Source: RBG-16-66-20 sp049651845 (GTDB lineage Bacteria; Pseudomonadota; Gammaproteobacteria; Burkholderiales; SG8-39). From it: 20,000 nucleotides of DNA. Location: assembly GCA_049651845.1 (NCBI GenBank), contig JBASCW010000121.1, positions 1 to 20,000 on the forward strand, given 5' to 3'. Under the pieces are notes generated by a model. It ran no database searches. It saw only the letters and a list, made by a program, of their open reading frames with translations, and was not told the DNA's origin. The number at the start of each line of letters is the position of its first letter. The stretch's first letter is position 1. Position numbers and translations under genes: made by a program. Below, piece after piece: positions 1 through 8,303 of the stretch.

Positions 1-588
1 CGCCGGCGCCTGCGGCCCGGCGGGCTCGGCGCGCGCGGGCAGCTTGCCGGCCGCTTCGATCAGCGCGGCGAGCGGGTCCACGGGCACCAGCGGGTAGATG
101 TCCAGCACCAGGCGATGGCCGTACTCGCCGATGGGCTTGAGCGTGAACGCCTGCGGCTTGACCTCGGCCTTGAGGTCGAGCACTACGCGCACCACGCCGG
201 GGCGGTTGCGCGCCACGCGCAGCTTGTCGATGTAGGGGTCGCCGGTGGCGACCTTGTTATTGAGCTCGGCAAGCGCGGGACCGATCTCGACGCCTTCCAG
301 GTCGAGCACCAGGCGCTCCGGGTCCTTCACCGCGAACAGCTGGAACTTGATCTCGGACTTCGATTCCAGGGTGACGCGGGTGTAGTCCTTGGCCGGCCAG
401 ATCCGCGTCGAGACGATTTGCGCTTGTGCGGTCGCTACGAAGAGCGCCAGTGCGACAAGACCGAATCCCGCCAGGCTTCTCCGGAAGGCGTGCGCGCGTT
501 CAGCGTCGCCTTGCGCGCTTCGCCCTGGTATTCGAGAAAGATGTCGAGGTCGGGCGGGGCAATCAGGTCGCCCGCCCGCTCGGGCCAT
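1..588 (-). CDS. amiC: N-acetylmuramoyl-L-alanine amidase AmiC, N-terminal part (cut by window edge)
   Basis: Periplasmic amidase that cleaves the amide bond between N-acetylmuramic acid and the stem peptide during cell separation. Only the N-terminus is present; the catalytic amidase_3 domain would lie beyond position 1. Visible are a twin-arginine-like export signal (FRRSLAGF at residues 35-42, then a hydrophobic stretch ending ATAQAQ) and a beta-rich AMIN-type domain at about residues 57-160 (QIVSTRIWPAKDYTRVTLES onward, later RLVLDLEG and RLVLDIYP). Tat export is known for the E. coli AmiA/AmiC family. The only in-frame canonical start before the signal is ATG at 588. It gives an unusually long n-region and a 154-nt overlap with tsaE, so the start is uncertain. 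The pairing with tsaE beside a divergent queG resembles the E. coli queG/tsaE/amiB region. Confidence 0.85.
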   Translation of the reverse strand, partial: MARAGGRPDCPARPRHLSRIPGRSAQGDAERAHAFRRSLAGFGLVALALFVATAQAQIVSTRIWPAKDYTRVTLESKSEIKFQLFAVKDPERLVLDLEGVEIGPALAELNNKVATGDPYIDKLRVARNRPGVVRVVLDLKAEVKPQAFTLKPIGEYGHRLVLDIYPLVPVDPLAALIEAAGKLPARAEPAGPQAPA

Positions 589-906
589 TCGACGATGCAA
601 AGCGATTCCGGATTGAAGTGCTCGCGGAAGCCGGAGCTCAGCCATTCGGACCAGTCCTTGAATCTATAAAAATCAAAGTGATACAAGTTTAATCTCAAAT
701 CCGCATAAGGTTCAACCAGCGTGTAGGTGGGGCTCTTGACCCTTCCCTGGTAGCCCAGAGCCCGCAGCAAGCCCCTGACCAGGGTGGTTTTTCCGGCCCC
801 GAGCTCGCCGCGCAGGTGCAGCGCGAGGCCCCTGGCGGCACCCGCCGCGCAGGCGGCGCCCAGGCGCAGCGTCGCCGCCTCGTCGGGCAGGCTAAGCTCG
901 ACGGCC

Positions 907-908
<2 letters not shown>
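435..908 (-). CDS. tsaE: tRNA threonylcarbamoyladenosine biosynthesis ATPase TsaE
   Basis: Cytoplasmic P-loop ATPase that, with TsaB and TsaD, supports synthesis of the t6A modification at position 37 of ANN-decoding tRNAs. The 157-residue protein has a Walker A motif (GELGAGKTT), the family segment SPTYTLVEPY, the LYHFDFYR stretch and VEWPERAGDL near the C-terminus. Length fits the family (about 150-160). I chose MAVELS at 908 because homology begins there; the frame stays open upstream to an ATG at 971. The ATG at 908 lies in CCATGG, whose other strand starts queG. The stretch 655-720 uses TTA, AGA, TTG, TTT and TAT codons that are rare elsewhere in this window. The 3' end overlaps amiC out of frame. 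Confidence 0.92.
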
Positions 909-1933
<1,025 letters not shown>

Positions 1934-1950
<17 letters not shown>

Positions 1951-2821
1951 CCGGTTGCTGCCGGGCTTCGAGGCGCTCGAGCTGCCGGCGCCCGACGACT
2001 ACGACGGCCGCGTGGTGGCGACGCTGGTGCGCCTGCCTGTCGGCGATGCGCCGCGCGGCGCAGTCCTCTACGTCCATGGCTTCATCGACTACTTCTTCCA
2101 GCGCCACATGGCCGAGCGCTTCGCCGCCGAGGGCTACGCCTTCTACGCGCTCGACCTGCGCAAGCACGGCCGCTCGCTGCTACCGCACCAGCACCGGTGC
2201 TTCTGCAAGGACCTCTCGGAGTACTACGACGACCTCACGCACGCGCTGGACGCGATCGGCGGGCCGGTGCTGCTGGCCGGGCATTCGACGGGGGGACTGG
2301 TTTGTTCTCTGTATTGCCATGAAGGGAAACTGAAGGACCATGTCCGCGCGCTGTGGCTGAACAGCCCGTTCTTCGACTGGCGCGAGTCGCACAAGGGCAG
2401 GTTGCGTGTCGCGCAGCTTCTGGGATGGTTCTACCCGTTCCTCAATGACCCCAAGGCGGTGCTGCCCGAGTACGTACGCAGCCTGCACCGCAACTGGGGC
2501 GGCGAATGGGACTTCGATCTCGCGCTCAAGCCCGAATACGGCTTTCCGGCCTATTTCGGCTGGGTGCGGGCGATATTCGATGCGCATGCGAAGGTGCACG
2601 CGGGTCTGAAGCTCGGCATCCCGGTGCTGTCGATGCACTCAGACGAGGCCGACATCGTGCTCGCCTGGAAGTCGATCGCGCGCTGGTCGCGCAATCTGGG
2701 ACCGGATGTCTCGGTGCTCGCGTTTCCAGGAGGCCTGCACGACCTGGTGCTCTCGCGCCGCGAGATCCGCGACGCCGTGTTCAGCCAGCTCTTCGCCTGG
2801 GCGGGACGAGCCGCAGCGTGA
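1934..2821 (+). CDS. Alpha/beta hydrolase (serine aminopeptidase S33 / monoacylglycerol-lipase-like)
   Basis: Predicted cytoplasmic serine hydrolase of 295 residues; substrate unknown. The oxyanion region is LYVHGFIDYFF near residues 45-55, and the nucleophile elbow is GHSTGG with Ser118. The acid is probably D237 or D240 (SMHSDEADIV) and the base is H269 (FPGGLHDLVLS). The order and spacing fit Hydrolase_4 (S33-like) proteins related to monoacylglycerol lipases and lysophospholipases. No signal peptide is seen. Its start overlaps the queG end by 17 nt in another frame, so translational coupling is likely. The last 41 nt overlap the convergent DUF2784 gene. Codons around 2290-2340 are less GC-rich than in the rest of the gene. 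Family assignment is firm; the specific reaction is not. Confidence 0.85.
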
Positions 2822-3149
2822 GCAGCGCGGCGGCCGCCCAGGCCACGTAGACGGACGTGAACACCCACTCGGGCGCGTTGTAGTAGAGCAGCCGGTAGAC
2901 CCAGCGCCCGATGAAAGACTCGGGCCGCACGCCGCCGCGCAGCACGTCTTCCCAGAGCGTGAGCGGGCAGGCGACGCCGAGCAGTGCCTCGGCGGCGACG
3001 AAGACGATCGCCGCGAGGTGCAGGTAGCGGAACCAGGGATTGCGGATCCAGCGCCAGCCTGCGAGCGCGCCGGCCCAGACCAGGATCAAACCGAGGACGA
3101 TGAAACCGGCAATTAAGAAATGAAGAACGAGAAGTAGATCGGCGAGCAA
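2781..3149 (-). CDS. DUF2784 family small membrane protein
   Basis: A 122-residue inner-membrane protein of unknown function. Hydrophobic segments are visible at about residues 4-28 (LLLVLHFLIAGFIVLGL), 42-60 and 93-112. Between them is CPLTLWED, a signature I associate with DUF2784, followed by a Trp- and Tyr-rich loop. The basic tail PPRRRAG fits an inside C-terminus. The start is a TTG directly abutting the sulfurtransferase TAG stop (TAGTTG), so translation probably depends on coupling to the gene before it. It is the last gene of the minus-strand chain Rieske - sulfurtransferase - DUF2784. The 3' end overlaps the convergent hydrolase gene by 41 nt, and no terminator is visible there. Confidence 0.8.
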   Translation of the reverse strand: MLADLLLVLHFLIAGFIVLGLILVWAGALAGWRWIRNPWFRYLHLAAIVFVAAEALLGVACPLTLWEDVLRGGVRPESFIGRWVYRLLYYNAPEWVFTSVYVAWAAAALLTLRLVPPRRRAG

Positions 3150-3977
3150 CTACGCGCTTCGCGAAATCGGCCTGGTTGGATCGGCGCACCACTCGCTCCA
3201 GGAGCCGATGTACACGCGCGAGCCGGCGAGGCCGGCGAGTTCCATCGCCAGCACGTTGTGGCAGGCGGCGACGCCCGAGCCGCAGTAGTGGATCACTTCG
3301 CTCGAATTCCTGCCTGCAAGGACCTTCTCGAATTCGTCGCGCAGCGTTTCGGGTTTCTTGAACGTGCCGTCGGCAGCGAGGTTTTCCGTGTTGTAGCGGT
3401 TCTTCGCGCCCGGGATGCGGCCGGCGACCGGATCGAGCGGCTCCTGTTCGCCGCGGTAGCGCACGGGCGAGCGCGCATCCAGCAGCGCGGCGCGCTTGAG
3501 CTTCTTCTCCACGTAGGCGAGGCTCGCGTGCATCGAGGCACGCGCGCGCCCGGGATAGACGAGCGCCTCGAACGCCGGCACTTCGGCCGTGACCGGCCGG
3601 CCTTCGCGCTGCCACTTGGCGAAGCCGCCGTCCAGCACCGCGGCCTGCTCGTGGCCGGCCCAGCGCAGCATCCACCACAGGCGCGAGGCCATCGCGCCGG
3701 GGCCGGCGTCGTAGCACACCACGGTGTCGGTGGCCTTCAGGCCCTGCTTGCCGAGCCAGGCGATGAAGGTCTTCGCCTCGGGCAGCGCGTGGCGCCCGTT
3801 CTTGCCGGTCTTCGGCGCCGACAGATCGCGGTCCAGGTGCGCGAACAGCGCGCCCGGGATATGCGATTCGGCGTACTGGCGCTCGCCTGCCGCCGGGTCG
3901 GCGAGATCGTGGCGGCAGTCGAACACCCGCCACTCGGGATGCAGCGCGAGCTCCCCGGTCGAAACGAGCGGGCTCAA
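3150..3977 (-). CDS. sseA: 3-mercaptopyruvate-type sulfurtransferase (two-domain rhodanese)
   Basis: Transfers sulfane sulfur from 3-mercaptopyruvate (or thiosulfate) to an acceptor such as cyanide or a thiol. About 275 residues, the usual size for SseA-like tandem rhodaneses. Domain 1 covers roughly residues 5-125 (WRVFDCRHDLADP, AHIPGA-like SHIPGALFAHLDRDL). Domain 2 covers roughly 150-270, with the active-site loop CGSGVAAC starting at C232. The CGSGV loop is typical of mercaptopyruvate sulfurtransferases, whereas thiosulfate enzymes usually carry basic residues there. No ATG or GTG fits the domain start. I chose the TTG at 3977, which overlaps the Rieske gene stop as TTGA and gives the expected length. 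The frame is open far upstream, but that part is antisense-like noise. Confidence 0.87.
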   Translation of the reverse strand: MSPLVSTGELALHPEWRVFDCRHDLADPAAGERQYAESHIPGALFAHLDRDLSAPKTGKNGRHALPEAKTFIAWLGKQGLKATDTVVCYDAGPGAMASRLWWMLRWAGHEQAAVLDGGFAKWQREGRPVTAEVPAFEALVYPGRARASMHASLAYVEKKLKRAALLDARSPVRYRGEQEPLDPVAGRIPGAKNRYNTENLAADGTFKKPETLRDEFEKVLAGRNSSEVIHYCGSGVAACHNVLAMELAGLAGSRVYIGSWSEWCADPTRPISRSA

Positions 3978-5095
3978 GCGCCGAGCCCGCCGTTCAACTG
4001 CCGGCGCAGCCATTCGTGGAAATGGACCATCGCATCCTCCATCGGCGACTGGTAGGGGCCGGCGTCGTCGCGGCCCTGGAGCATGAGCGCGCGCCGGCCG
4101 CGGTCCATGCGCTGCTGGATCTCGTCGTCCTCGCGCGCGGTCTCGGCGTAGGCCGCCTGCTGCGCCTCGACGAACTCGCGCTCGAAGTGCACGATCTCCT
4201 CGGGGTAGTAGTACTCGACCACGTTGGTGGTGAGCTGCGGCGTGCGCGGGATCAGGTTGGAGACGACGAGCACGTTCGGGTACCACTCGAGCGTGAGTCC
4301 AGGGAAGTAGGTCGCCCAGAGCGCGCCGTATTTGGGCGTCGCGCCGCGCAGTTGCGCGAGGCAGACCTCGTGCCAGCGCCGGTAGACGGGCGTGCCCGGC
4401 GCGGCGAGCGCGTTCTTCGCCGGCACGATCTGCACCGAGTAGTGCTCGCCGAAGTCGGCGTGGAAGCCGTCGCAATCGGTGAAGTTGCCGAGGCCGGCGT
4501 GGAAGAAGTCCACGTGATAGACCTCGAGGTACACCTCGACGAAGGTCTTCCAGTTGCACGCGTAGTCCGTGGTCTCGATGCGGTCGAGCACGTAGCCGGA
4601 GAAATCGAAGTCCGCGGCCGTGGTCATCTTCGCCAGGTCCTGGCGCGGGTCGCGCGGACCGGCGAACAGCAGCCCGTTCCAGCTCGTGAGCCCGGTCGAG
4701 GGCAGCTTCACGCAGGGGCTCTCGGCGAAGCGCGGCGCGCCGAGCAGCTCGCCCTTCAGGTCGTAGGTCCAGCGGTGCAGCGGGCAGACGATGCTGTCGA
4801 GCCGGCCGCGGCCCTCGAGCATGATCGCCTGCCGATGGCGGCAGATGTTGGACAGGAGCGAGACGCCGCTGACCGGGTCTGCCGACTTCCGCACGAGGAC
4901 TTTGGCATGGTCCATCCAGGCGAGCGTCTGGTAATCGCCGATCTCCGGCACCATCAGCTCGTGGCCCACGTAGTTCGCGCCGGCGTCGAACAGCAGTTTC
5001 TTCTCGCGCTCGAAGAGTTCCGGGTCGAGGTACCAGGAGACCGGCAGCTGGGATTGTGCAGGGCGCAACTGCGCCGGCGTGGCGAGGGTTGACAT
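3974..5095 (-). CDS. Rieske [2Fe-2S] ring-hydroxylating oxygenase, alpha-subunit-like
   Basis: A 373-residue oxygenase component of the aromatic-ring-hydroxylating / choline-monooxygenase-like family; substrate unknown. The Rieske cluster ligands are C85, H87 (NICRHRQA) and C104, H107 (VCPLHRWTYD). The catalytic domain starts around NWKTFVEVYLEVYH (181-194), with mononuclear iron ligands H194 and H199 (EVYHVDFFH) and a likely third ligand D323 or D324 (REDDEIQQRM). All key residues are intact. No reductase, ferredoxin or beta-subunit gene lies nearby, so electrons must come from elsewhere. It is the first gene of a coupled chain with the sulfurtransferase and DUF2784. Its 5' end faces xseB across 84 bp. 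The minus strand of that gap carries TAAAAT about 28 nt before ATG, a possible -10. Confidence 0.88.
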   Translation of the reverse strand: MSTLATPAQLRPAQSQLPVSWYLDPELFEREKKLLFDAGANYVGHELMVPEIGDYQTLAWMDHAKVLVRKSADPVSGVSLLSNICRHRQAIMLEGRGRLDSIVCPLHRWTYDLKGELLGAPRFAESPCVKLPSTGLTSWNGLLFAGPRDPRQDLAKMTTAADFDFSGYVLDRIETTDYACNWKTFVEVYLEVYHVDFFHAGLGNFTDCDGFHADFGEHYSVQIVPAKNALAAPGTPVYRRWHEVCLAQLRGATPKYGALWATYFPGLTLEWYPNVLVVSNLIPRTPQLTTNVVEYYYPEEIVHFEREFVEAQQAAYAETAREDDEIQQRMDRGRRALMLQGRDDAGPYQSPMEDAMVHFHEWLRRQLNGGLGA

Positions 5096-5179
5096 GCGGT
5101 AAGTGCTTAAAAGCGCGGGATTTTACACGATGAAGGGTTTGACCCGCCAGCCGCGCTCGGTTAAGGTGGCAGCCCCCTT
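5096..5179. promoter_or_regulatory. Divergent promoter region between Rieske oxygenase gene and xseB
   Basis: This 84-bp gap must hold the promoters of both divergent genes. On the plus strand TTGACC (5139-5144) lies 17 bp before TAAGGT (5162-5167). The -35 is good but the -10 is poor, and the same AAGGTGG can serve as the xseB ribosome-binding site about 10 nt before its ATG. On the minus strand TAAAAT (5126-5121) is a plausible -10 for the oxygenase gene, without a clear -35. No operator-like repeat stands out. Confidence 0.4.
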
Positions 5180-5413
5180 ATGGCCAAGAAAGAATCCGCT
5201 GCCGCGGAGCCCAGCTTCGAGAAGGCGCTGGCGGAGCTCGAAAGCATCGTCGCGAAGATGGAGGACGGCGGCCTCACGCTCGAGCAGTCGCTCGCGGCGC
5301 ACAAGCGCGGCCTGGAGCTTGCCAGGCAATGCCGCGCGCGCCTCGACGCCGCGCAGCAGCAGGTAAAGGTGCTCGAGGGCGAGGTCCTCAAGCCGTTGCA
5401 GGACGAGCAGTGA
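5180..5413 (+). CDS. xseB: Exodeoxyribonuclease VII small subunit
   Basis: Small subunit of exonuclease VII, which degrades single-stranded DNA from both ends together with XseA (not in this window). The 77 residues match the family length and its helical signature: FEKALAELESIVAKMEDG (13-30), then LTLEQSLAAHKRGLELARQC and a C-terminal helix (VKVLEGEVL). A Shine-Dalgarno-like AAGGTGG precedes the ATG by about 10 nt. It is the first gene of the rightward run xseB-ispA; a small xseB directly before ispA is a common proteobacterial arrangement. The stop lies 21 nt before the ispA start, so the two are probably co-transcribed. Confidence 0.95.
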   Translation: MAKKESAAAEPSFEKALAELESIVAKMEDGGLTLEQSLAAHKRGLELARQCRARLDAAQQQVKVLEGEVLKPLQDEQ

Positions 5414-5434
5414 AACCGCTCGTGGGCGACTCCG

Positions 5435-6331
5435 ATGGCGGCGACCGCGATTGAGGCGGATTTCGCCGCCTGGATGGGCAGCATCCAGGCGCGCGTAGAG
5501 GAAACCCTCAAGCGCAGCCTGCCTGCAGCGCAGCTCGCGCCCGCGCGCCTGCACGAGGCGATGCGCTACGCCACGCTCGAGGGCGGCAAGCGCGTGCGGC
5601 CGCTGCTCGCCTTCGCCGCGGGCGAGATCGTGGACGCGGATCCCGGCCGGCTCGAGTTGGCGGCGGCGGCGGTCGAAACGATCCACGCCTATTCGCTGGT
5701 GCACGACGACATGCCCTGCATGGACGATGACGTCCTGCGCCGGGGCAAGGCCACGGTGCACGTGGAGTACGACCAGGCCACGGCGCTGCTCGTGGGCGAC
5801 GCGCTGCAGACGCTCGCGTTCCAGCTGCTCGCCGAGCCGATGCGGCAGATGGAGCCGGCGCGCCAGCTCGAGATGGTGCGCACGCTCGCGGTCGCCGCCG
5901 GATCGCGCGGCATGGCGGGCGGGCAGGCGATCGATCTCGAGGCGACGGGCAAGGCCCTCTCGCAGGCAGAGCTCGAGTTCATGCACGTGCGCAAGACCGG
6001 CGCGCTCATCAGCGCGGCGGTGAAGCTGGGCGCGCTGTGCGCCGGGCCCTGCCCGGCGGCACTGGAGCAGTACGGCAATCGGGTCGGCCTCGCCTTCCAG
6101 GTCGTCGACGACGTGCTCGACGCCGAGGCGAGCACCGCCACGCTCGGCAAGACCGCGGGCAAGGACTCCAGGCAGGGCAAGCCGACCTACGTTTCGGCGA
6201 TGGGCGCGGCGCGCGCCCAGGCCTTCGCCGAAGAGCTACGGCAGGCCGCGCATGCCGCGCTGGCAGGCTTTGGCGAGCGCGCGTTGCGGTTGAAACAGCT
6301 CGCCGACTTCATAGTTCTGAGAAAATTCTAG
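5435..6331 (+). CDS. ispA: Polyprenyl synthetase, probably (2E,6E)-farnesyl diphosphate synthase
   Basis: Condenses isopentenyl diphosphate with dimethylallyl and then geranyl diphosphate to make farnesyl diphosphate, the precursor of quinone side chains and undecaprenyl carriers. The 298-residue protein has GGKRVRPLL (50-58) and the first aspartate-rich motif DDMPCMDDD (91-99). Further on are GQAIDLEA, HVRKTGALI and the second aspartate-rich motif FQVVDDVLD (221-229). The tail ends LRKF. Size and motifs fit proteobacterial IspA; geranylgeranyl-forming activity cannot be excluded from sequence alone. It follows xseB by 21 nt and precedes dxs. Linking prenyl elongation to the first methylerythritol-phosphate enzyme is common in proteobacteria. 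A weak terminator-like hairpin follows at 6344-6365. Confidence 0.93.
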   Translation: MAATAIEADFAAWMGSIQARVEETLKRSLPAAQLAPARLHEAMRYATLEGGKRVRPLLAFAAGEIVDADPGRLELAAAAVETIHAYSLVHDDMPCMDDDVLRRGKATVHVEYDQATALLVGDALQTLAFQLLAEPMRQMEPARQLEMVRTLAVAAGSRGMAGGQAIDLEATGKALSQAELEFMHVRKTGALISAAVKLGALCAGPCPAALEQYGNRVGLAFQVVDDVLDAEASTATLGKTAGKDSRQGKPTYVSAMGAARAQAFAEELRQAAHAALAGFGERALRLKQLADFIVLRKF

Positions 6332-6343
6332 GAAGGGGTTACG

Positions 6344-6365
6344 GGGAAACTCGGGTTTCCCTGTT
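6344..6365 (+). terminator. Possible weak intrinsic terminator after ispA
   Basis: Perfect 7-bp inverted repeat GGGAAAC (6344-6350) and GTTTCCC (6355-6361) with a 4-nt loop, followed by the moderately T-rich TGTTCGTTC. It lies 12 nt after the ispA stop and before the likely dxs promoter. The T-tract is poor, so partial read-through into dxs is plausible. Confidence 0.4.
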
Positions 6366-6415
6366 CGTTCACATATGGCAACCATCACTGGCGACCTGCC
6401 CGGACGGCAAGTAGC

Positions 6416-6434
6416 CGAGGGCTACAATCCCTCG
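6416..6434 (+). promoter_or_regulatory. dxs -10 element inside a perfect inverted repeat, next to the ATG
   Basis: The hexamer TACAAT (6423-6428) ends 6 nt before the dxs ATG at 6435, the normal distance from a -10 box to a transcription start. It is enclosed by a perfect 6-bp inverted repeat, CGAGGG (6416-6421) and CCCTCG (6429-6434). I see no good -35. If used, the transcript would begin at or next to the ATG and be leaderless. No Shine-Dalgarno is apparent. Confidence 0.5.
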
Positions 6435-8279
6435 ATGTACGAACTGCTGAAGACGGTCAACGACCCGGCCGAACTGCGGCAGCTGGACCGCAAGCAGCTG
6501 CCGCGGCTCGCCGAGGAGCTGCGCGCCTACGTGCTCGACTCGGTGTCGAAGACCGGCGGCCACCTGTCGTCGAACCTGGGCACGGTCGAGCTGACCATTG
6601 CGCTGCACTACGTCTTCAATACGCCCGAGGACCGTATCGTCTGGGACGTCGGCCACCAGACCTACGCGCACAAGATTCTCACCGGGCGGCGCGAGCAGAT
6701 GGCGAGCCTGCGCATGATGGACGGCATCTCCGGCTTCCCGCGGCGCAGCGAGTCGAAGTACGACGCCTTCGGCACCGCGCATTCCTCGACCTCGATCTCG
6801 GCCGCATTGGGTATGGCTGTTTCTTCTAAGTTAAAAAAAGAAAAAAGGAAAAGCGTGGCGGTGATCGGCGACGGCGCGATGTCCGCGGGCATGGCCTTCG
6901 AGGCGCTCAACAACGCCGGCGCGATGGAGGTGGACCTGCTGGTGATTCTCAACGACAACGAGATGTCGATCTCGCCGCCGGTGGGCGCGCTCACCAACTA
7001 CCTCGCGCGGCTGCTCTCTGGGCGCATGTACGACACCGCCAAGCGCGCGAGCGAGCACATCCTGAAACGCCTGCCGATCGCCTGGGAGCTCGCGCGGCGC
7101 GCCGAGGAGCACGTCAAGGGCATGGTGACGCCCTCGACGCTGTTCGAGGAGTTCGGCTTCAACTACATCGGCCCGATCGACGGCCACGACCTCGATACGC
7201 TGGTCACCACGCTCACCAACATCCGCAAGAACCTGCGCGGCCCGCAGTTCCTGCACGTGCTCACGCGCAAGGGCCACGGCTACAAGCTTGCCGAGGAAGA
7301 CCCGGTCACCTACCACGGCCCCGGCAAGTTCGACCCCGCCGAGGGCATCAAGCAGCCGGCCGGCGGCGGCAAGCCGACGTACAGCCAGGTGTTCGGCGAC
7401 TGGCTGTGCGACATGGCGAAGCAGGACCAGCGCCTGGTCGCGATCACGCCGGCGATGCGCGAAGGCTCGGGCATGGTGCGCTTCTCGGAGGAGCACCCAG
7501 ACCGCTATTTCGATGCGGCGATCGCCGAGCAGCACGCAGTGACCTTCGCCGCGGGCATCGCCTGCGAGGGACTGAAGCCCGTGGTGGCGATCTATTCCAC
7601 GTTCCTGCAGCGCGGCTACGACCAGCTGATCCACGACGTGGCGATCCAGAACCTGCCGGTGCTGTTCGCCCTCGACCGCGGCGGCTTGGTCGGCGGCGAC
7701 GGCCAGACCCACAACGGCGCCTTCGACTACGCGTACCTGCGCGCGGTGCCGAACATGGTGGTGATGGCGCCTGCGGACGAGAACGAGTGCCGGCAGATGC
7801 TGTTCACTGGTTTTCAGCTCAATGGGCCAGCGACGGTCCGATACCCGCGCGGCTCCGGACCCGGGGTCGTTCTGCAGAAAGAGTTTTCTCCGATTCCGAT
7901 CGGCAAAGCTGAAATGCGGCGAACAGGAAAGAAGATCGCCATCCTCGCGTTCGGCTCGATGCTGAAGCCGGCGCTCGAGGCGGCCGAGGCGCTCGATGCC
8001 ACCGTCGCCAACATGCGCTTCGTGAAGCCGCTCGACGCGGCGCTGGTGCGCGAGCTGGCGGCCAGCCACGAGCTCATCGTCACGGTCGAAGAGCACCAGA
8101 TCATGGGCGGCGCCGGCAGCGCGGTCCTGGAGGTGCTCGCCGACAGCGGCACGAAGACGCTGCTGCTCGGCCTGCCCGACCGGTTCATCGAGCACGGCGA
8201 CTCGGCGAAACTCCTGCAAGCAGTAGGGTTGGATGCCGAGGGCATCCGCAAATCGATTCGAAACGTAATACCCGAGTAA
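6435..8279 (+). CDS. dxs: 1-deoxy-D-xylulose-5-phosphate synthase
   Basis: Thiamine-diphosphate enzyme that condenses pyruvate with glyceraldehyde 3-phosphate, the entry step of the methylerythritol phosphate isoprenoid pathway. The 614 residues start at MYELLKTVNDPAELRQLDRK, the family N-terminus. An in-frame ATG 60 nt upstream (6375) adds a non-conserved peptide spanning the putative promoter. Key sites are TGGHLSSNLG with H43, the diphosphate/Mg motif GDGAMS (145-150) with LNDNEMSIS (N173), and AEQHAV with E365 for cofactor activation. The C-terminal domain is complete. An A-rich run at 6829-6852 encodes KLKKEKRK. Codons at 7800-7930 are less GC-rich than their surroundings. The stop lies 24 nt before folE2. 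Confidence 0.96.
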   Translation: MYELLKTVNDPAELRQLDRKQLPRLAEELRAYVLDSVSKTGGHLSSNLGTVELTIALHYVFNTPEDRIVWDVGHQTYAHKILTGRREQMASLRMMDGISGFPRRSESKYDAFGTAHSSTSISAALGMAVSSKLKKEKRKSVAVIGDGAMSAGMAFEALNNAGAMEVDLLVILNDNEMSISPPVGALTNYLARLLSGRMYDTAKRASEHILKRLPIAWELARRAEEHVKGMVTPSTLFEEFGFNYIGPIDGHDLDTLVTTLTNIRKNLRGPQFLHVLTRKGHGYKLAEEDPVTYHGPGKFDPAEGIKQPAGGGKPTYSQVFGDWLCDMAKQDQRLVAITPAMREGSGMVRFSEEHPDRYFDAAIAEQHAVTFAAGIACEGLKPVVAIYSTFLQRGYDQLIHDVAIQNLPVLFALDRGGLVGGDGQTHNGAFDYAYLRAVPNMVVMAPADENECRQMLFTGFQLNGPATVRYPRGSGPGVVLQKEFSPIPIGKAEMRRTGKKIAILAFGSMLKPALEAAEALDATVANMRFVKPLDAALVRELAASHELIVTVEEHQIMGGAGSAVLEVLADSGTKTLLLGLPDRFIEHGDSAKLLQAVGLDAEGIRKSIRNVIPE

Positions 8280-8291
8280 AACACTCGGAGA

Positions 8292-8297
8292 TATAAT
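8292..8297 (+). promoter_or_regulatory. Consensus -10 box (TATAAT) 6 nt before the folE2 ATG
   Basis: A perfect TATAAT lies in the short dxs-folE2 gap with exactly 6 nt to the ATG at 8304, the same geometry as at dxs. No convincing -35 lies 16-18 bp upstream, and no Shine-Dalgarno fits before the ATG. This suggests a leaderless folE2 transcript in addition to any read-through from dxs. Confidence 0.5.
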
Positions 8298-8303
8298 GCG
8301 CGG

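Noticed and set aside
8231..8247. Hairpin GGATGCC-gag-GGCATCC near the end of dxs as a terminator
   Set aside because: It lies within the coding sequence and no T-tract follows; likely chance in GC-rich DNA.
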